Origin: Pseudolabrys sp963742345
GTDB lineage: Bacteria; Pseudomonadota; Alphaproteobacteria; Rhizobiales; Xanthobacteraceae
NCBI GenBank assembly: GCA_963742345.1
Contig: CAVULO010000015.1
Location: forward strand, 62,001 to 126,000
Direction: 5' to 3'
DNA length: 64,000 nucleotides
Position 1 is the first letter of the stretch. Each line of letters opens with the position of its first letter. This document shows, piece after piece, positions 8,499 through 17,284 of the stretch. The translations under genes and the position numbers were made by a program. The notes under the pieces are model-generated. The model was not told where the DNA came from, made no database searches, and saw only the letters and a list, made by a program, of their open reading frames with translations.

Positions 8499-9347
8499 AT
8501 GACCACGATCGATATCCATCCGCACATCATCTCTGGCGACGCCACGCGTTACCCATTGGCGCCGCTCGGCGGCCACCAATCAGACTGGTCGCGCACGCGG
8601 CCGGTGTCGGTAGAGCAGTTGGTTGCCGCTATGGATGAGACTGGCGTCCAAAAGGCCGCGATCGTTCAGGCCTCGACCTGCTACGGCCATGACAACTCTT
8701 ATGTCGCCGACGCGGTAGCAGCCTTCCCGCAGCGTTTCACCGGTGTGTTCTCCGTCGATGTATTGGCCGCGGATGCCCCGCAACGCATGCGGCACTGGCG
8801 CGACAAGGGGCTCACCGGTTTGAGGCTGTTCACCTTCGGCAGCACGATGTCGGAGCAGGCCAACTGGCTCGACGATCCGAAATCCTATCCAGCCTGGACC
8901 TGCGCAAGCGAGCTTGGCCTGTCGATTTGCCTGCAGATGTCGGCCAGGGCGATCCCGCAGGCGGCCGGCATGGCGAAACGCTTTCCGAACGTGCGGATCA
9001 TTCTCGATCACGGCGCGCGGCCGGTGCTGGGGGACGGGCCGCCCTACAATGCCGCCGCCGGTCTGTTCGGCCTCGCACGCTACCCCAATATCTACATCAA
9101 GCTCACGCCGCGCATGTTCGCCGAATCTCGCCGGGGTCAAGCGACGCCTGAAACCTTTTTCCCGCGCCTGGTCTCCGAATTCGGCGCGCGGCGGTTGGCA
9201 TGGGGGTCGAATTATCCATCCACCGAAGGCAAATTGCCGGAGCTTCTGAAGGTTGCGCGCGAATCCGTCGCCAGTTTGACGAAAGCTGATCGGGAATGGA
9301 TCTTTGCCAAGACCGCGCAGGTGCTCTACCGGGTGCTGGCGGATTGA
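8499..9347 (+). CDS. Amidohydrolase family protein (Amidohydro_2 / decarboxylase-like)
   Basis: A 282-residue TIM-barrel metal hydrolase of the Amidohydro_2 group, which includes lactonases and ACMSD-type decarboxylases. Visible elements are IDIHPH (D5, H7, H9) in the first strand, LDHGA with H171, and WGSNYP at 235-240. In most relatives the last motif is GSD; here the position is N238, which would change or remove one metal or acid-base ligand, although GSN variants do occur in the family. Length is normal. It stands 12 bases before the next gene on the same strand, so the two form a small operon opposite the Bug binding protein. Confidence 0.82.
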   Translation: MTTIDIHPHIISGDATRYPLAPLGGHQSDWSRTRPVSVEQLVAAMDETGVQKAAIVQASTCYGHDNSYVADAVAAFPQRFTGVFSVDVLAADAPQRMRHWRDKGLTGLRLFTFGSTMSEQANWLDDPKSYPAWTCASELGLSICLQMSARAIPQAAGMAKRFPNVRIILDHGARPVLGDGPPYNAAAGLFGLARYPNIYIKLTPRMFAESRRGQATPETFFPRLVSEFGARRLAWGSNYPSTEGKLPELLKVARESVASLTKADREWIFAKTAQVLYRVLAD

Positions 9348-9358
9348 GGAGGCATGCA

Positions 9359-10258
9359 GTGACGTCGACTGCCGAAAAACTCCAACTGCATACGCTGCTC
9401 GGAAGTTATCCGAACGCGATGGCGCTCAAGAGCGGCGCCGTAACATCCGGTCTCATCGACTTTGATTTCGCTGACGTGAAAGTGTCGAACACCGCGTTCA
9501 AGCCGCTGGTGCGCGAAGCCAAGTTCGATGTCGGCGAGTTGGCGATCGTCACTTTTTTGCAGGCCAAGGTTTACGGCAAGCCCTATGTGCTTATCCCGGC
9601 AACAGTTCTCGGCCGCGGCCAGCACCACACTATCGCTTACAATCCGCAACGCGGTCCCCTGAGCGCGTCCGATCTGACGGGCAAGCGGGTTGGCGTGCGC
9701 GCCTATACGCAGACGACGGGCGCCTGGGTGCGCGGCTTCCTGGCAGACGACTACGACGTTGATACCGCGAAAGTCCATTGGGTGACGTTCGAGGATCCGC
9801 ATCTCGCCGAATACAAGGATCCCGATTTCGTCACGCGCGCGCCCGAGGGCAAGAACCTGACGCAGATGCTGCTCGAGGGCGAACTCGATGCCGCCATTGT
9901 GGGCGATAAGCTACCCGATCCGCGGCTAGCGCCGCTTATTCCCGATGCCGATGCGGTAGCGCGCAAGTGGGCGCAGACGCACGGCGGCGTGCCGATCAAT
10001 CACATGATGGTGGTCCGGGAGACGATCTCAAAATCCCGTCCCGATGCGGTGAAGGAGATTTACCGCATGTTGCACGACAGCCGGCGCGCGGTGCCGCCTC
10101 CACCCGACAATGGCGTGCTCGATCCGTGGCGTTTCGGGGTCGAGGCGAACCGCGCCTCCCTCGATATCATCATCGACTACAGTTTTCGTCAGAAGCTGAT
10201 CCCGCGAAAGTTTTCGGTCGATGAATTATTCGACGACTGTACGCGGAAGTTGGTTTAA
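9359..10258 (+). CDS. 4,5-dihydroxyphthalate decarboxylase (Pht5)-like protein with periplasmic-binding-protein fold
   Basis: Started at the GTG at 9359, which follows GAGGAGG by six bases; the product is 299 residues. It begins directly with TAEKLQLHTLLGSYPNA and has no signal peptide, unlike transport binding proteins. The order of elements (FDVGELAIVTFLQAK, then YVLIPATVLGRGQHHTI, LTGKRVGVRAYTQTTGAWVR and FLADDY) follows the Pht5 group, cytoplasmic enzymes built on the NMT1/SBP fold. Located 11 bases after an amidohydrolase, it probably acts in the same catabolic step, perhaps on an aromatic dicarboxylate. The resemblance could also be only structural, in which case it would be an unassigned ligand-binding protein. 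Confidence 0.65.
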   Translation: MTSTAEKLQLHTLLGSYPNAMALKSGAVTSGLIDFDFADVKVSNTAFKPLVREAKFDVGELAIVTFLQAKVYGKPYVLIPATVLGRGQHHTIAYNPQRGPLSASDLTGKRVGVRAYTQTTGAWVRGFLADDYDVDTAKVHWVTFEDPHLAEYKDPDFVTRAPEGKNLTQMLLEGELDAAIVGDKLPDPRLAPLIPDADAVARKWAQTHGGVPINHMMVVRETISKSRPDAVKEIYRMLHDSRRAVPPPPDNGVLDPWRFGVEANRASLDIIIDYSFRQKLIPRKFSVDELFDDCTRKLV

Positions 10259-10348
10259 GTTTGCCAAGTGGTCAGTTGATGTGATGTTCGTGGGACGCCG
10301 ATGCCTGTCGGCAAGCGCGGGAAGTTTTGCCGCGACTGCCCCGGGCGG

Positions 10349-10966
10349 TTACCTTGTCTTTGGCGTTACCCAGGGCCTCAGGGCCTTGTCATTGCTCCTG
10401 AAGGCCTCGATTGGCTCACGATAATTATCCGTGAGGTCGACATCGTCCCAGCCGTTCAACAGTTGATTGCGGCTGACCGGCTCAATCGTAAACGCACAGC
10501 TCCGGTTGGAGCAGCTGATCGTCTGCCGCTCCAGGTCAACGTTCATTTCCTGTGCCGGATTGGCCGAGACGGCAGCCGCGAGTTCGGCGACCTGTGCTGC
10601 GGTGACGACGGCGGTCAGCAACCCGTTCTTCACCGCGTTTTGCGCGAAAATGTCCCCGAACGATGGCGCGATCACGCAACGGAAGCCAGAATCATAGAGG
10701 GCGTACACGGCCGCCTCGCGGGATGAGCCGCCGCCGAAATTGCGCTCTGCAAGCAGGATCCTGGCGTCGCGATAGATGTTCTGATTGAGCGGGAAGTCGG
10801 ATCGCTCATGGCCGTCGACATCTCGGCGAAAGTCGTAAAACAACACGCTGCCGAGGCCCTTTGAGCGCGGCCACTTGAGATAGCGCGCCGGCAGGATCTG
10901 ATCGGTATTGAGGTTGGGTATCATCAACGGACAAGCCTTGGCAGTGAGGCGAACGAATTTCTCCAT
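10349..10966 (-). CDS. leuD: 3-isopropylmalate dehydratase small subunit or catabolic paralogue (LeuD-like)
   Basis: A 205-residue protein with the LeuD/aconitase swivel-domain layout: MIPNLNTDQILPARYL near the start (N-T-D-Q-I-P motif), ERNFGGGSSREAAVYAL with the GSSRE loop that contacts the substrate, and IAPSFGDIFAQNAVKNGLL. The length equals biosynthetic LeuD. It begins 9 bases after the leuC stop, with AGGGTG as ribosome site, so the two subunits are co-translated. The pair sits in a catabolic gene neighbourhood next to a GntR regulator and a liv-type importer, away from other leucine genes. That leaves open a role as a dimethylmaleate or alkylmalate hydratase instead of leucine synthesis. 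Confidence 0.88.
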   Translation of the reverse strand: MEKFVRLTAKACPLMIPNLNTDQILPARYLKWPRSKGLGSVLFYDFRRDVDGHERSDFPLNQNIYRDARILLAERNFGGGSSREAAVYALYDSGFRCVIAPSFGDIFAQNAVKNGLLTAVVTAAQVAELAAAVSANPAQEMNVDLERQTISCSNRSCAFTIEPVSRNQLLNGWDDVDLTDNYREPIEAFRSNDKALRPWVTPKTR

Positions 10967-10975
10967 CTGCGCACC

Positions 10976-12388
10976 CTAAGGTTTACGTCCGGCCAGCAGG
11001 GGTCGCACATCCGCAAGATGTCCGCTGACCGCCGCCGCGGCCACCATGGCTGGCGACATCAGATGCGTTCGCGCGCCGGGGCCCTGCCGCCCGCGGAAAT
11101 TCCGATTTGTGGTCGAGGCGCAACGTTCGCCCGATGGCACCAAGTCTCCATTGATGCCCACACACATGGAGCAACCCGAATCCGCCCATTCGAGCCCGGC
11201 GTCGCGGAAAATGCGGTCGAGTCCTTCCTCCTCCGCTTGCCGTTTCACCGCTGATGAGCCTGGCGAAACGAGGCCGGGCACTTTACTCATCCGGCCCGCA
11301 AGAACTGCCGCGGCTGCACGCAAGTCCTCGATCCGCGCATTGGTGCAAGAGCCAATGAAGACCCGGTCGACTGCGATATCAGTCAGTTTTGTGCTTGGCG
11401 CGATACCCATATAGTCGAGCGCTTCGCGCACATATTTGGCGCGTGTTGCGTCGGATTCTTTGGAAGGATCGGGCACTCGCGCGTTAACAGGCAAGGCGTC
11501 GTCCGGTGTAGTACCCCAGGTAACGATTGGCGCGATCTGAGTGGCATCGATCGCGACTTCGCGGTCGAAGACGGCATCCGTATCGGAGACGAGTGTCGAC
11601 CATGCTTCGATGGCCTGCTCGAAGTCGGCGCCCTTCGGCGCATAGGGTCGGTCATTGATATAGGCAAACGTCGTTGCGTCCGGCGCGACCATGCCGCAGC
11701 GTCCGCCCGCCTCAATCGACATATTACAAAGCGTCATCCGGCCTTCCATCGACAGCGCCCGTATTGCAGTGCCGGCGAACTCGATGGCATGGCCCTGCGC
11801 GCCGTCGGCGCCGATGCGTGCGATGATGGCGAGTGCGATATCCTTGGACGCAATGCCGATAGCGGCCTTGCCGTCGACCACGATGCGCATGCGCTTCGGC
11901 TTCTTCTGCCATAGCGTTTGCGTCATCAATACATGCGCTACTTCAGACGCGCCGATTCCGAACGCATAAGCGCCGAAAGCACCGTGGGTGGAGGTATGGC
12001 TGTCGCCGCAGACGACCAACAGGCCGGGCAGGGTCAACCCCTGTTCGGGGCCGACCACATGCACAATGCCTTGGCGCGGATCGCGCAGGCCAAACAACAT
12101 AATGTGATTTTCTGCTGCATTGGTTTCCAGATTGCGCACCATTGCCGCAATTTCGGCATTGGCGATGTCCTTTTCGCGCCCGCGCGTTGGTACGTAGTGA
12201 TCGGCAACGCCAAAGGTGAGTTGTGGTTCGGCGGCGATGCGCCCGCGCGCTTTCATCTGACTAAAGGCGTGGAATGAGCCCTCATGCACGTAGTGCCGAT
12301 CGACCCAGAGCAAAGCGGCACCGTCCTCGCGGCGCGCGATTTCGTGCGCCGACCACAACTTGTCGATCAGAGTTCGAGGTTCGCTCAT
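10976..12388 (-). CDS. leuC: 3-isopropylmalate dehydratase large subunit or catabolic paralogue (LeuC-like)
   Basis: A 470-residue aconitase-superfamily large subunit of normal LeuC length. It carries RTLIDKLWSAHEI at the start, VVCGDSHTSTHGAFG in the middle, and the three iron-sulfur cysteines in FIGSCTNARIEDL and SGCSMCVGINGD, followed by ERCASTTNRNFRGRQG. This binds a 4Fe-4S cluster that catalyses dehydration and rehydration of a 2-alkylmalate. In leucine LeuC the element before the CSMC motif usually reads EPGCSMC; here it is ADSGCSMC, a small departure. It is the first gene of a two-gene operon with leuD and is divergent from a GntR-type regulator 118 bases away. Confidence 0.9.
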   Translation of the reverse strand: MSEPRTLIDKLWSAHEIARREDGAALLWVDRHYVHEGSFHAFSQMKARGRIAAEPQLTFGVADHYVPTRGREKDIANAEIAAMVRNLETNAAENHIMLFGLRDPRQGIVHVVGPEQGLTLPGLLVVCGDSHTSTHGAFGAYAFGIGASEVAHVLMTQTLWQKKPKRMRIVVDGKAAIGIASKDIALAIIARIGADGAQGHAIEFAGTAIRALSMEGRMTLCNMSIEAGGRCGMVAPDATTFAYINDRPYAPKGADFEQAIEAWSTLVSDTDAVFDREVAIDATQIAPIVTWGTTPDDALPVNARVPDPSKESDATRAKYVREALDYMGIAPSTKLTDIAVDRVFIGSCTNARIEDLRAAAAVLAGRMSKVPGLVSPGSSAVKRQAEEEGLDRIFRDAGLEWADSGCSMCVGINGDLVPSGERCASTTNRNFRGRQGPGARTHLMSPAMVAAAAVSGHLADVRPLLAGRKP

Positions 12389-12506
12389 GTCCGGTCGCGC
12401 CTGGCCCAGCTCACTGGGCTTGTCGAGGGTCCGCGATATTGTATGCTAAAAAATACCAAGTAAAGCGCCAGCCGGGCGGCGGGCGCTCGGGGTAGGGGGT
12501 GCGGCC
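12389..12506. promoter_or_regulatory. Divergent control region between leuC and the GntR regulator, with two inverted repeats
   Basis: This 118-base gap has two visible symmetric elements. GCCCAG at 12404-12409 and CTGGGC at 12414-12419 make a 6-base stem with a 4-base loop, which would lie in the leader of the leuC message. GTAT at 12441-12444 and ATAC at 12453-12456 flank an A-rich core (GCTAAAAA), a shape compatible with a GntR half-site pair. Both are short enough to occur by chance. A regulator gene beginning at the other end of the gap makes an operator here plausible. Confidence 0.35.
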
Positions 12507-13354
12507 TTGCGCGACTGGCTGGGCGAAGCGAAGGCGAAGCAAGTCTATCTGGTCTTGCGTGACCGCATCCTTAGTGGCGCCGTCGGCTTCGGCACAAAAC
12601 TTCCGAACGAAAACAAATTGGCCGACTATCACGGCGTGTCGCGGGTCACGGTGCGGCGCGCGCTTGGCGAGCTTGCACGCGAGCGGCTGATCGAACGGCG
12701 GCGCAGCGCCGGAACACGGGTAACCTACCGGCCATCGCCGGCCCCGATGATCGCTGATATTTCCGGCGTGCTCGCCAATCTTGCGGATATGGGACGGCGC
12801 ACCGCAGTGAAGCTGCTGTCTTTCGAATATGTGCCGGCAGAAGGCGTGGTCGCGCAAATGCTCGGCGTTGCGCCGGACCAGTTGCTGCAACGTTCGGTGC
12901 GCGTACGTTCAGTCGACGGCCTGCCGTTCTCTTTCTCACCACGCATGTTCCCGAGAGCGTGTCCGTGACCTTCACCCGGCAAGAGCTTGCCTCGCGGCCC
13001 CTGCTTGAGCTGCTCGAGCGGGCCGGCGTGAAAGTGGAGCACGCGCGCCAACGCATCAGTGCTGGGTTGGCGACACCAAGCGTTGCGGAGGCGCTTGGAC
13101 TGCATACCGGATCGCCGCTGATCGAGCTTGTTCGCGTCGTCTACGACCAGTCCGGCCGCGGTGTTGAGCATTTGCACGCGCTTTATCGGCCCGATCGCTA
13201 CGCCTTCGAGATCGATCTCGTACGCTCGGGTGCCGCCGACACCAAGGCCTGGGCGCCAGTGATCCGTCGTCCGGCCAATAGCCGAACGACAAAAATAAAT
13301 TCGAGAACCTTGAACCAAAAAACCAAGCCGGCGGATATCGCGCCGCAACGCTAA
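12507..13354 (+). pseudogene. GntR-family regulator (HutC type: winged helix plus UTRA domain), split by a frameshift
   Basis: Two overlapping frames together encode one GntR/HutC regulator. The first (TTG at 12507, AGGGGG upstream) gives the winged-helix domain with PNENKLADYHGVSRVTVRR and ends at 12968. The second (entered near 12935, ending 13354) continues the UTRA ligand domain with TFTRQELASRPLLELLERAG and SPLIELVRVVYDQSGRGVEH. Restoring one base in the run TTCTCTTTCTCACC at about 12928-12940 joins them as FSFLTTHVPESVSVTF, the usual UTRA wording. Either the gene is inactive or the sequence lacks one base. A functional product would sense a metabolite and control the divergent leuCD and the downstream liv-type importer. 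Confidence 0.8.
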
Positions 13355-13374
13355 ACCAGGAGGGAGAAGTCACC

Positions 13375-14604
13375 ATGTCGGATCAGAAATATCCGCTCAG
13401 CCGCCGTCGGTTCCTCGCCACTACGGCATTTGGCGCCGCGGCCGCGGCAACCGGCAGCATTGCCATGCCTTCCGTGCTACGCGCGCAAGGTGCCGCCGTG
13501 AAGCTCGGCGTGCTGCATCCGGTCACCGGCGCGCTGTCGTACTCCGGCCAGCAGGGTCGGCTCGGCGCAACCATGGCAATCGAGGAGATTAATGCCGGCG
13601 GCGGCATCAAGGGCCTGGGCACGATCGACGCCGTACTCGGCGACGCACAGTCAACGCCCGATGGTGGCACCGCCGAAGTCGAGAAGATGAATTCTGCCGG
13701 CGTTGCTTGTATCGTCGGCGGCTATGCGAGCAACATCTGCCTTGCTACCACCCAGGCTGCGGCGCGCTATGAGCTGCCTTACGTGGTCGATGTCGGCGTT
13801 GCCGACAGTATCGTCACCCGCGGCCTAAAAAACACCTTCCGCTTTGGCCCCGGCTTCGGCGTTATCGCCAAAACCGCGCTGGCCAATCTCGCCACCATCA
13901 ACGACCAGGCCGGCAAGCCCGCCAAGACCGTGATGATCGTGCACGAGGACTCGTTATTCGGCTCCGGCCTTGCCAAGCTGCTCAACGCGCAGCTCCCGCA
14001 GCAGGGCTTTCAGATTCTGGAGACGATCCCGCATCCAACGCCTACGCGCGACTTCAATAACGTCGTGCTCAAGATCAAGGCGCAGAATCCCGACCTCGTC
14101 ATTCCAGCCAACTACTACAACGAATACGTGCTGCTCGCGCGCACCATGCAGCAGCAGCAGGTGCGGCCGAAGGGCATCTATTCTGTGCTTGGCGGCGCCG
14201 CGTCCTCCTACAAGTTCGTCAAGGAATTTCCGGAAGCGGCCAAATATATCATGGACTGCAACCACTGGTTCGATCCGCGCAGCGAGAACGCGCAAGCATT
14301 GAAGAAGAAGGTCGAGGGCAAGGACCAGTTCTTCACCTACGAAGTCTATATGAACTACAGCTGCGTCTATCTGATCGCCGATGCGCTCCAGCGGGCGGCT
14401 TCCGCCGACCGTGCGAAACTCACCGCGGCGCTTGAGACATCGACCTTCTCAGGGCACGTGATGCCCTACGGTCCGACCAAGTTCGTCAACGGCCAGAACG
14501 AGGGTGCTGCGCCGGTCAATACGCAAGTGCTCGACAATGACATTAAGGTGATCCTGCCGCCGGCCTTCGCAAATGCGAAGGCCGTTTTCCCGATGCCGGC
14601 GTAA
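13375..14604 (+). CDS. Branched-chain amino acid-type ABC transporter substrate-binding protein (Peripla_BP_6)
   Basis: A 409-residue binding protein with a twin-arginine-like leader (LSRRRFLATTAFGAA, ending near VLRAQG at about 40), so it may be exported folded through Tat. The mature domain begins KLGVLHPVTGALSYSGQQG and has AIEEINAGGGIKG and YASNICLATTQAAARY, the LivJ/AmiC-like pattern. AGGAGGGAGAAG precedes the ATG. It is the first of five transporter genes on the plus strand, 20 bases after the broken GntR regulator. The LivJ-like class in soil bacteria binds many aromatic and aliphatic acids as well as amino acids, and the catabolic genes downstream favour an acid ligand. Confidence 0.9.
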   Translation: MSDQKYPLSRRRFLATTAFGAAAAATGSIAMPSVLRAQGAAVKLGVLHPVTGALSYSGQQGRLGATMAIEEINAGGGIKGLGTIDAVLGDAQSTPDGGTAEVEKMNSAGVACIVGGYASNICLATTQAAARYELPYVVDVGVADSIVTRGLKNTFRFGPGFGVIAKTALANLATINDQAGKPAKTVMIVHEDSLFGSGLAKLLNAQLPQQGFQILETIPHPTPTRDFNNVVLKIKAQNPDLVIPANYYNEYVLLARTMQQQQVRPKGIYSVLGGAASSYKFVKEFPEAAKYIMDCNHWFDPRSENAQALKKKVEGKDQFFTYEVYMNYSCVYLIADALQRAASADRAKLTAALETSTFSGHVMPYGPTKFVNGQNEGAAPVNTQVLDNDIKVILPPAFANAKAVFPMPA

Positions 14605-14674
14605 AGCGTCATGGCAACGCGGGTGGTGCTTTCAAGGCGCTGCCCGCGGCCATGACCTCCAAAGTGCTGCGTTC

Positions 14675-15547
14675 GTGCTGTCGCCAACCATTCTGATCCC
14701 TGCGATCCTCAACGGTCTGTTGACTGGCGCAGTTTACGCGCTCGTCGCCCTCGGACTGACGCTGATTTACGGCGTGCTGCACATTATTAATTTTGCGCAT
14801 GGCGCGCTTTTGAGCGCGGCCTTGTTCGCGGCTTTCTTCGCCTATCGCCTGTTGGGCCTCGATCCATACGTCGCCGTATTCCTGCTCTCGCCTATATTCT
14901 TCGCGCTCGGCTATGCCTTGCAGCGCTTCATCATCGGCCCCGCTTCACATGGTGACGACCGAAATATGCTGCTGGTGACGCTGGGCATCGCCGTTGTCAT
15001 CGAAAACGCGCTTCTCTTTGCATTCCGCGCCGATACGCGGACTATCGACGTCCCTTATGCGTTCAAGACCATCGATTTCGGGTTCACTTTTCTCGCTGTG
15101 CCACGCGTGGTCGGTTTTGTCGCGGTATTCGTCGTAGCGCTCGTGCTTTGGCTGATTATGACTTTCACTGACATCGGCCGGGCGATCCGCGCCGTTGCGA
15201 AGGAAAAGCTTGGCGCCGAGCTTGCCGGCATCGACGTCGCGCATGTCTATGCCGTGACCTTCGGCCTCGGCAGCGCCTGCGTTGCGGTTGCCGCGTGCCT
15301 GCTGATCCCGAACTATTACGTCAATCCGAGCGTAGGCAACGCCTTCGTGCTGATCGCCTTTACCATCGTCGTGCTCGGCGGGATGGGCTCGGTGCCGGGC
15401 GCGTTGATTGGCGCTCTGCTCGTCGGGGTGGTGGAGAGCCTGTCCGGCCTGTTCCTCGGCGAATCACTCGGCCAGATCGGCATCTTCGTCATTTTCATTG
15501 TTGTGCTTCTGGTGCGGCCCAGCGGGTTGTTCGGGGCTCGCGCATGA
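14675..15547 (+). CDS. Branched-chain-type ABC transporter permease (LivH-like)
   Basis: About 290 residues with eight or so hydrophobic helices. The beginning, ILNGLLTGAVYALVALGLTL followed by IYGVLHIINFAHGAL, is the classic LivH signature, and VVLGGMGSVPGALIGALLVG closes the domain. I place the start at the GTG at 14675. The frame is open back to 14573, but that part overlaps the binding protein gene and reads as arginine-rich nonsense. No strong ribosome site is seen before the GTG, so the exact start is uncertain. The stop overlaps the next gene as ATGA at 15544-15547, showing translational coupling with the LivM-like partner. Confidence 0.88.
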   Translation: MLSPTILIPAILNGLLTGAVYALVALGLTLIYGVLHIINFAHGALLSAALFAAFFAYRLLGLDPYVAVFLLSPIFFALGYALQRFIIGPASHGDDRNMLLVTLGIAVVIENALLFAFRADTRTIDVPYAFKTIDFGFTFLAVPRVVGFVAVFVVALVLWLIMTFTDIGRAIRAVAKEKLGAELAGIDVAHVYAVTFGLGSACVAVAACLLIPNYYVNPSVGNAFVLIAFTIVVLGGMGSVPGALIGALLVGVVESLSGLFLGESLGQIGIFVIFIVVLLVRPSGLFGARA

Positions 15548-16539
15548 AAGGATTCGCGCCAATCGCGATAGCAGTGGCCGTGCTCGCAGCGGTGCCGTTG
15601 GTCGTACATTCCAACGCCACGCTCAATTTTCTCATTGTGACGTTGATGATCGCGCTGGCCGGACAGGGATGGAACATCCTTGGCGGTTACGGCGGACAAT
15701 ATTCGTTCGGCCACGCCGCCTTCTTTGGCACCGGCGCCTATGTCACCGCTGTTTTGCAAGTGCGCTACGGCGTCAATGCCTGGCTTGGCTTCGGCGCCGG
15801 CATTGCGGCTGGCGCCGCGCTCGGCAGCGTTATCGGGGCGCTCACTTTTCGATCGGGGTTGCGCGGCTCCTATTTTGCGCTGGTTACGCTCGCCTTTGCC
15901 GAAGTACTGCGCATTATCGCAAGCGTCGCCCCGATTACCGGCGCCGGCGTTGGCGCGTTGATCAAGCTCGATCTGGGCGCGCAGGGGTTCCAGTTTCAAA
16001 GCCGGGCCGTGTTCTATTGGGTGGTTCTGGCACTCGTTGCCGGATCGCTGGTGACCACTCGACTGATCGAGCGGTCGCGTTTCGGCGCTTGGCTAATTGC
16101 GGTGCGCGAAAATGAGGATGCAGCGAAAGCGCTCGGTGTCGATGTAAGAAGCGTCAAGACCGCAGCCATGGTCATATCCGGAGCCATTACCGCCGCTGCA
16201 GGATGCTTCTACGCGCAATATTTTCTATTCGTCGATTCCGGTATCGCCTACGGCACCTGGATCTCGATTGAGGCACTGCTGACGCCGATCATCGGTGGCG
16301 TCGGTACCGTGTTCGGGCCGCTGCTCGGCGCGCTGGTGGTTAAGTCGCTGGGCGAGGGCGCGAAGCTCGTGACCGGCGACGTCCCCGGCCTTGACTTGAT
16401 TGTCTATGGCGCGGTGCTTGTGCTGGTCATCTGGTATACACCACGCGGCTTGATCGGCGGGTTTATGCAAGCGCGCAACTGGCTGACGCGCCCTGCCACG
16501 CCGACCGCCTCTTCTATCCCGGAGGCGGGCCATGGCTGA
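15544..16539 (+). CDS. Branched-chain-type ABC transporter permease (LivM-like)
   Basis: A 331-residue membrane protein started at the ATG at 15544, which shares bases with the stop of the LivH-like gene. LivM features are LAGQGWNILGGYGGQYSFGH and FFGTGAYVTA early, and EALLTPIIGGVGTVFGPLLG late, with about ten hydrophobic helices. It pairs with the LivH-like permease to form the membrane channel, driven by the two ATPases that follow. Its last codons overlap the start of the first ATPase gene by 8 bases. The end of the protein (ARNWLTRPATPTASSIPEAG) is a short hydrophilic tail. Confidence 0.9.
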   Translation: MKGFAPIAIAVAVLAAVPLVVHSNATLNFLIVTLMIALAGQGWNILGGYGGQYSFGHAAFFGTGAYVTAVLQVRYGVNAWLGFGAGIAAGAALGSVIGALTFRSGLRGSYFALVTLAFAEVLRIIASVAPITGAGVGALIKLDLGAQGFQFQSRAVFYWVVLALVAGSLVTTRLIERSRFGAWLIAVRENEDAAKALGVDVRSVKTAAMVISGAITAAAGCFYAQYFLFVDSGIAYGTWISIEALLTPIIGGVGTVFGPLLGALVVKSLGEGAKLVTGDVPGLDLIVYGAVLVLVIWYTPRGLIGGFMQARNWLTRPATPTASSIPEAGHG

Positions 16540-17284
16540 GCCCCTTCTCGTGGTCGATCGCGTCACACGCCGCTTCGGTGGTCTGTTGGCGGTGAACGCC
16601 GCGTCGCTTGCTGCTGCCGAAGGGCGCATTACCGCATTGATAGGCCCCAATGGTGCCGGTAAGACCACGCTCTTTTCCATCATCTCCGGTTTCCTCAAGG
16701 CGAGCGATGGCACCGTCCGCTTTTGCGGCGAGGACATTACTGGCGAACTGCCGCATCGTCTCGCGCGGCGCGGTATCGCGCGTACCTTCCAGATCGTGCA
16801 GCCCTTCGCGGGCCTGTCGGTCCGCGAGAACATCCTCGTCGGCGCGCATCTGCATCATCGTGCGCACGACGCAGCGCTCGCCGCCGCCGAAGAAGTCGGC
16901 CGCGAGATGGGGCTGAGCGATTTACTCGACCGGCCGGCAGACACGTTAACGGTCGCCGGGCGCAAGCGACTCGAGCTTGCGCGGGCGCTGGCGATCGAGC
17001 CGAAATTGTTGCTCCTTGATGAGGTGCTGGCGGGCCTCAACCCGTCCGAAATCCGCGACATCGTTCCGGTCATCCGTGGTCTATGCGGGCGCGGTATTAC
17101 CATCATGATGATCGAGCATGTGATGCAGGCCGTGATGAGCCTCGCCGAGCGCGTCTTTGTGCTGGCGGAAGGCCGCATCATCGCCGAGGGTACGCCGGCA
17201 CAAGTCGCCGCCGATCCCCGGGTCATCGAGGCCTATCTCGGCCATGGCGCCGCGGCAAAGCTGGGGGCGTCGCATGGACATTAG
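16532..17284 (+). CDS. ABC transporter ATP-binding protein (LivG-like)
   Basis: A 250-residue ATPase. Walker A GPNGAGKTT is at 38-46, the Q-loop region reads RTFQIVQPFAGLSVREN, Walker B is LLLLDEVLAGLNP, and the switch histidine is in IMMIEHVM. The signature is VAGRKRLELARAL, a degenerate form of LSGGQ that is common in LivG proteins. The aspartate-glutamate of Walker B is followed by V in place of P (DEVLAG), also usual for LivG. The ATG at 16532 overlaps the LivM-like gene; GGAGGCGGGCC is the ribosome site. It works with the LivF-like ATPase encoded immediately downstream. Confidence 0.92.
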   Translation: MAEPLLVVDRVTRRFGGLLAVNAASLAAAEGRITALIGPNGAGKTTLFSIISGFLKASDGTVRFCGEDITGELPHRLARRGIARTFQIVQPFAGLSVRENILVGAHLHHRAHDAALAAAEEVGREMGLSDLLDRPADTLTVAGRKRLELARALAIEPKLLLLDEVLAGLNPSEIRDIVPVIRGLCGRGITIMMIEHVMQAVMSLAERVFVLAEGRIIAEGTPAQVAADPRVIEAYLGHGAAAKLGASHGH

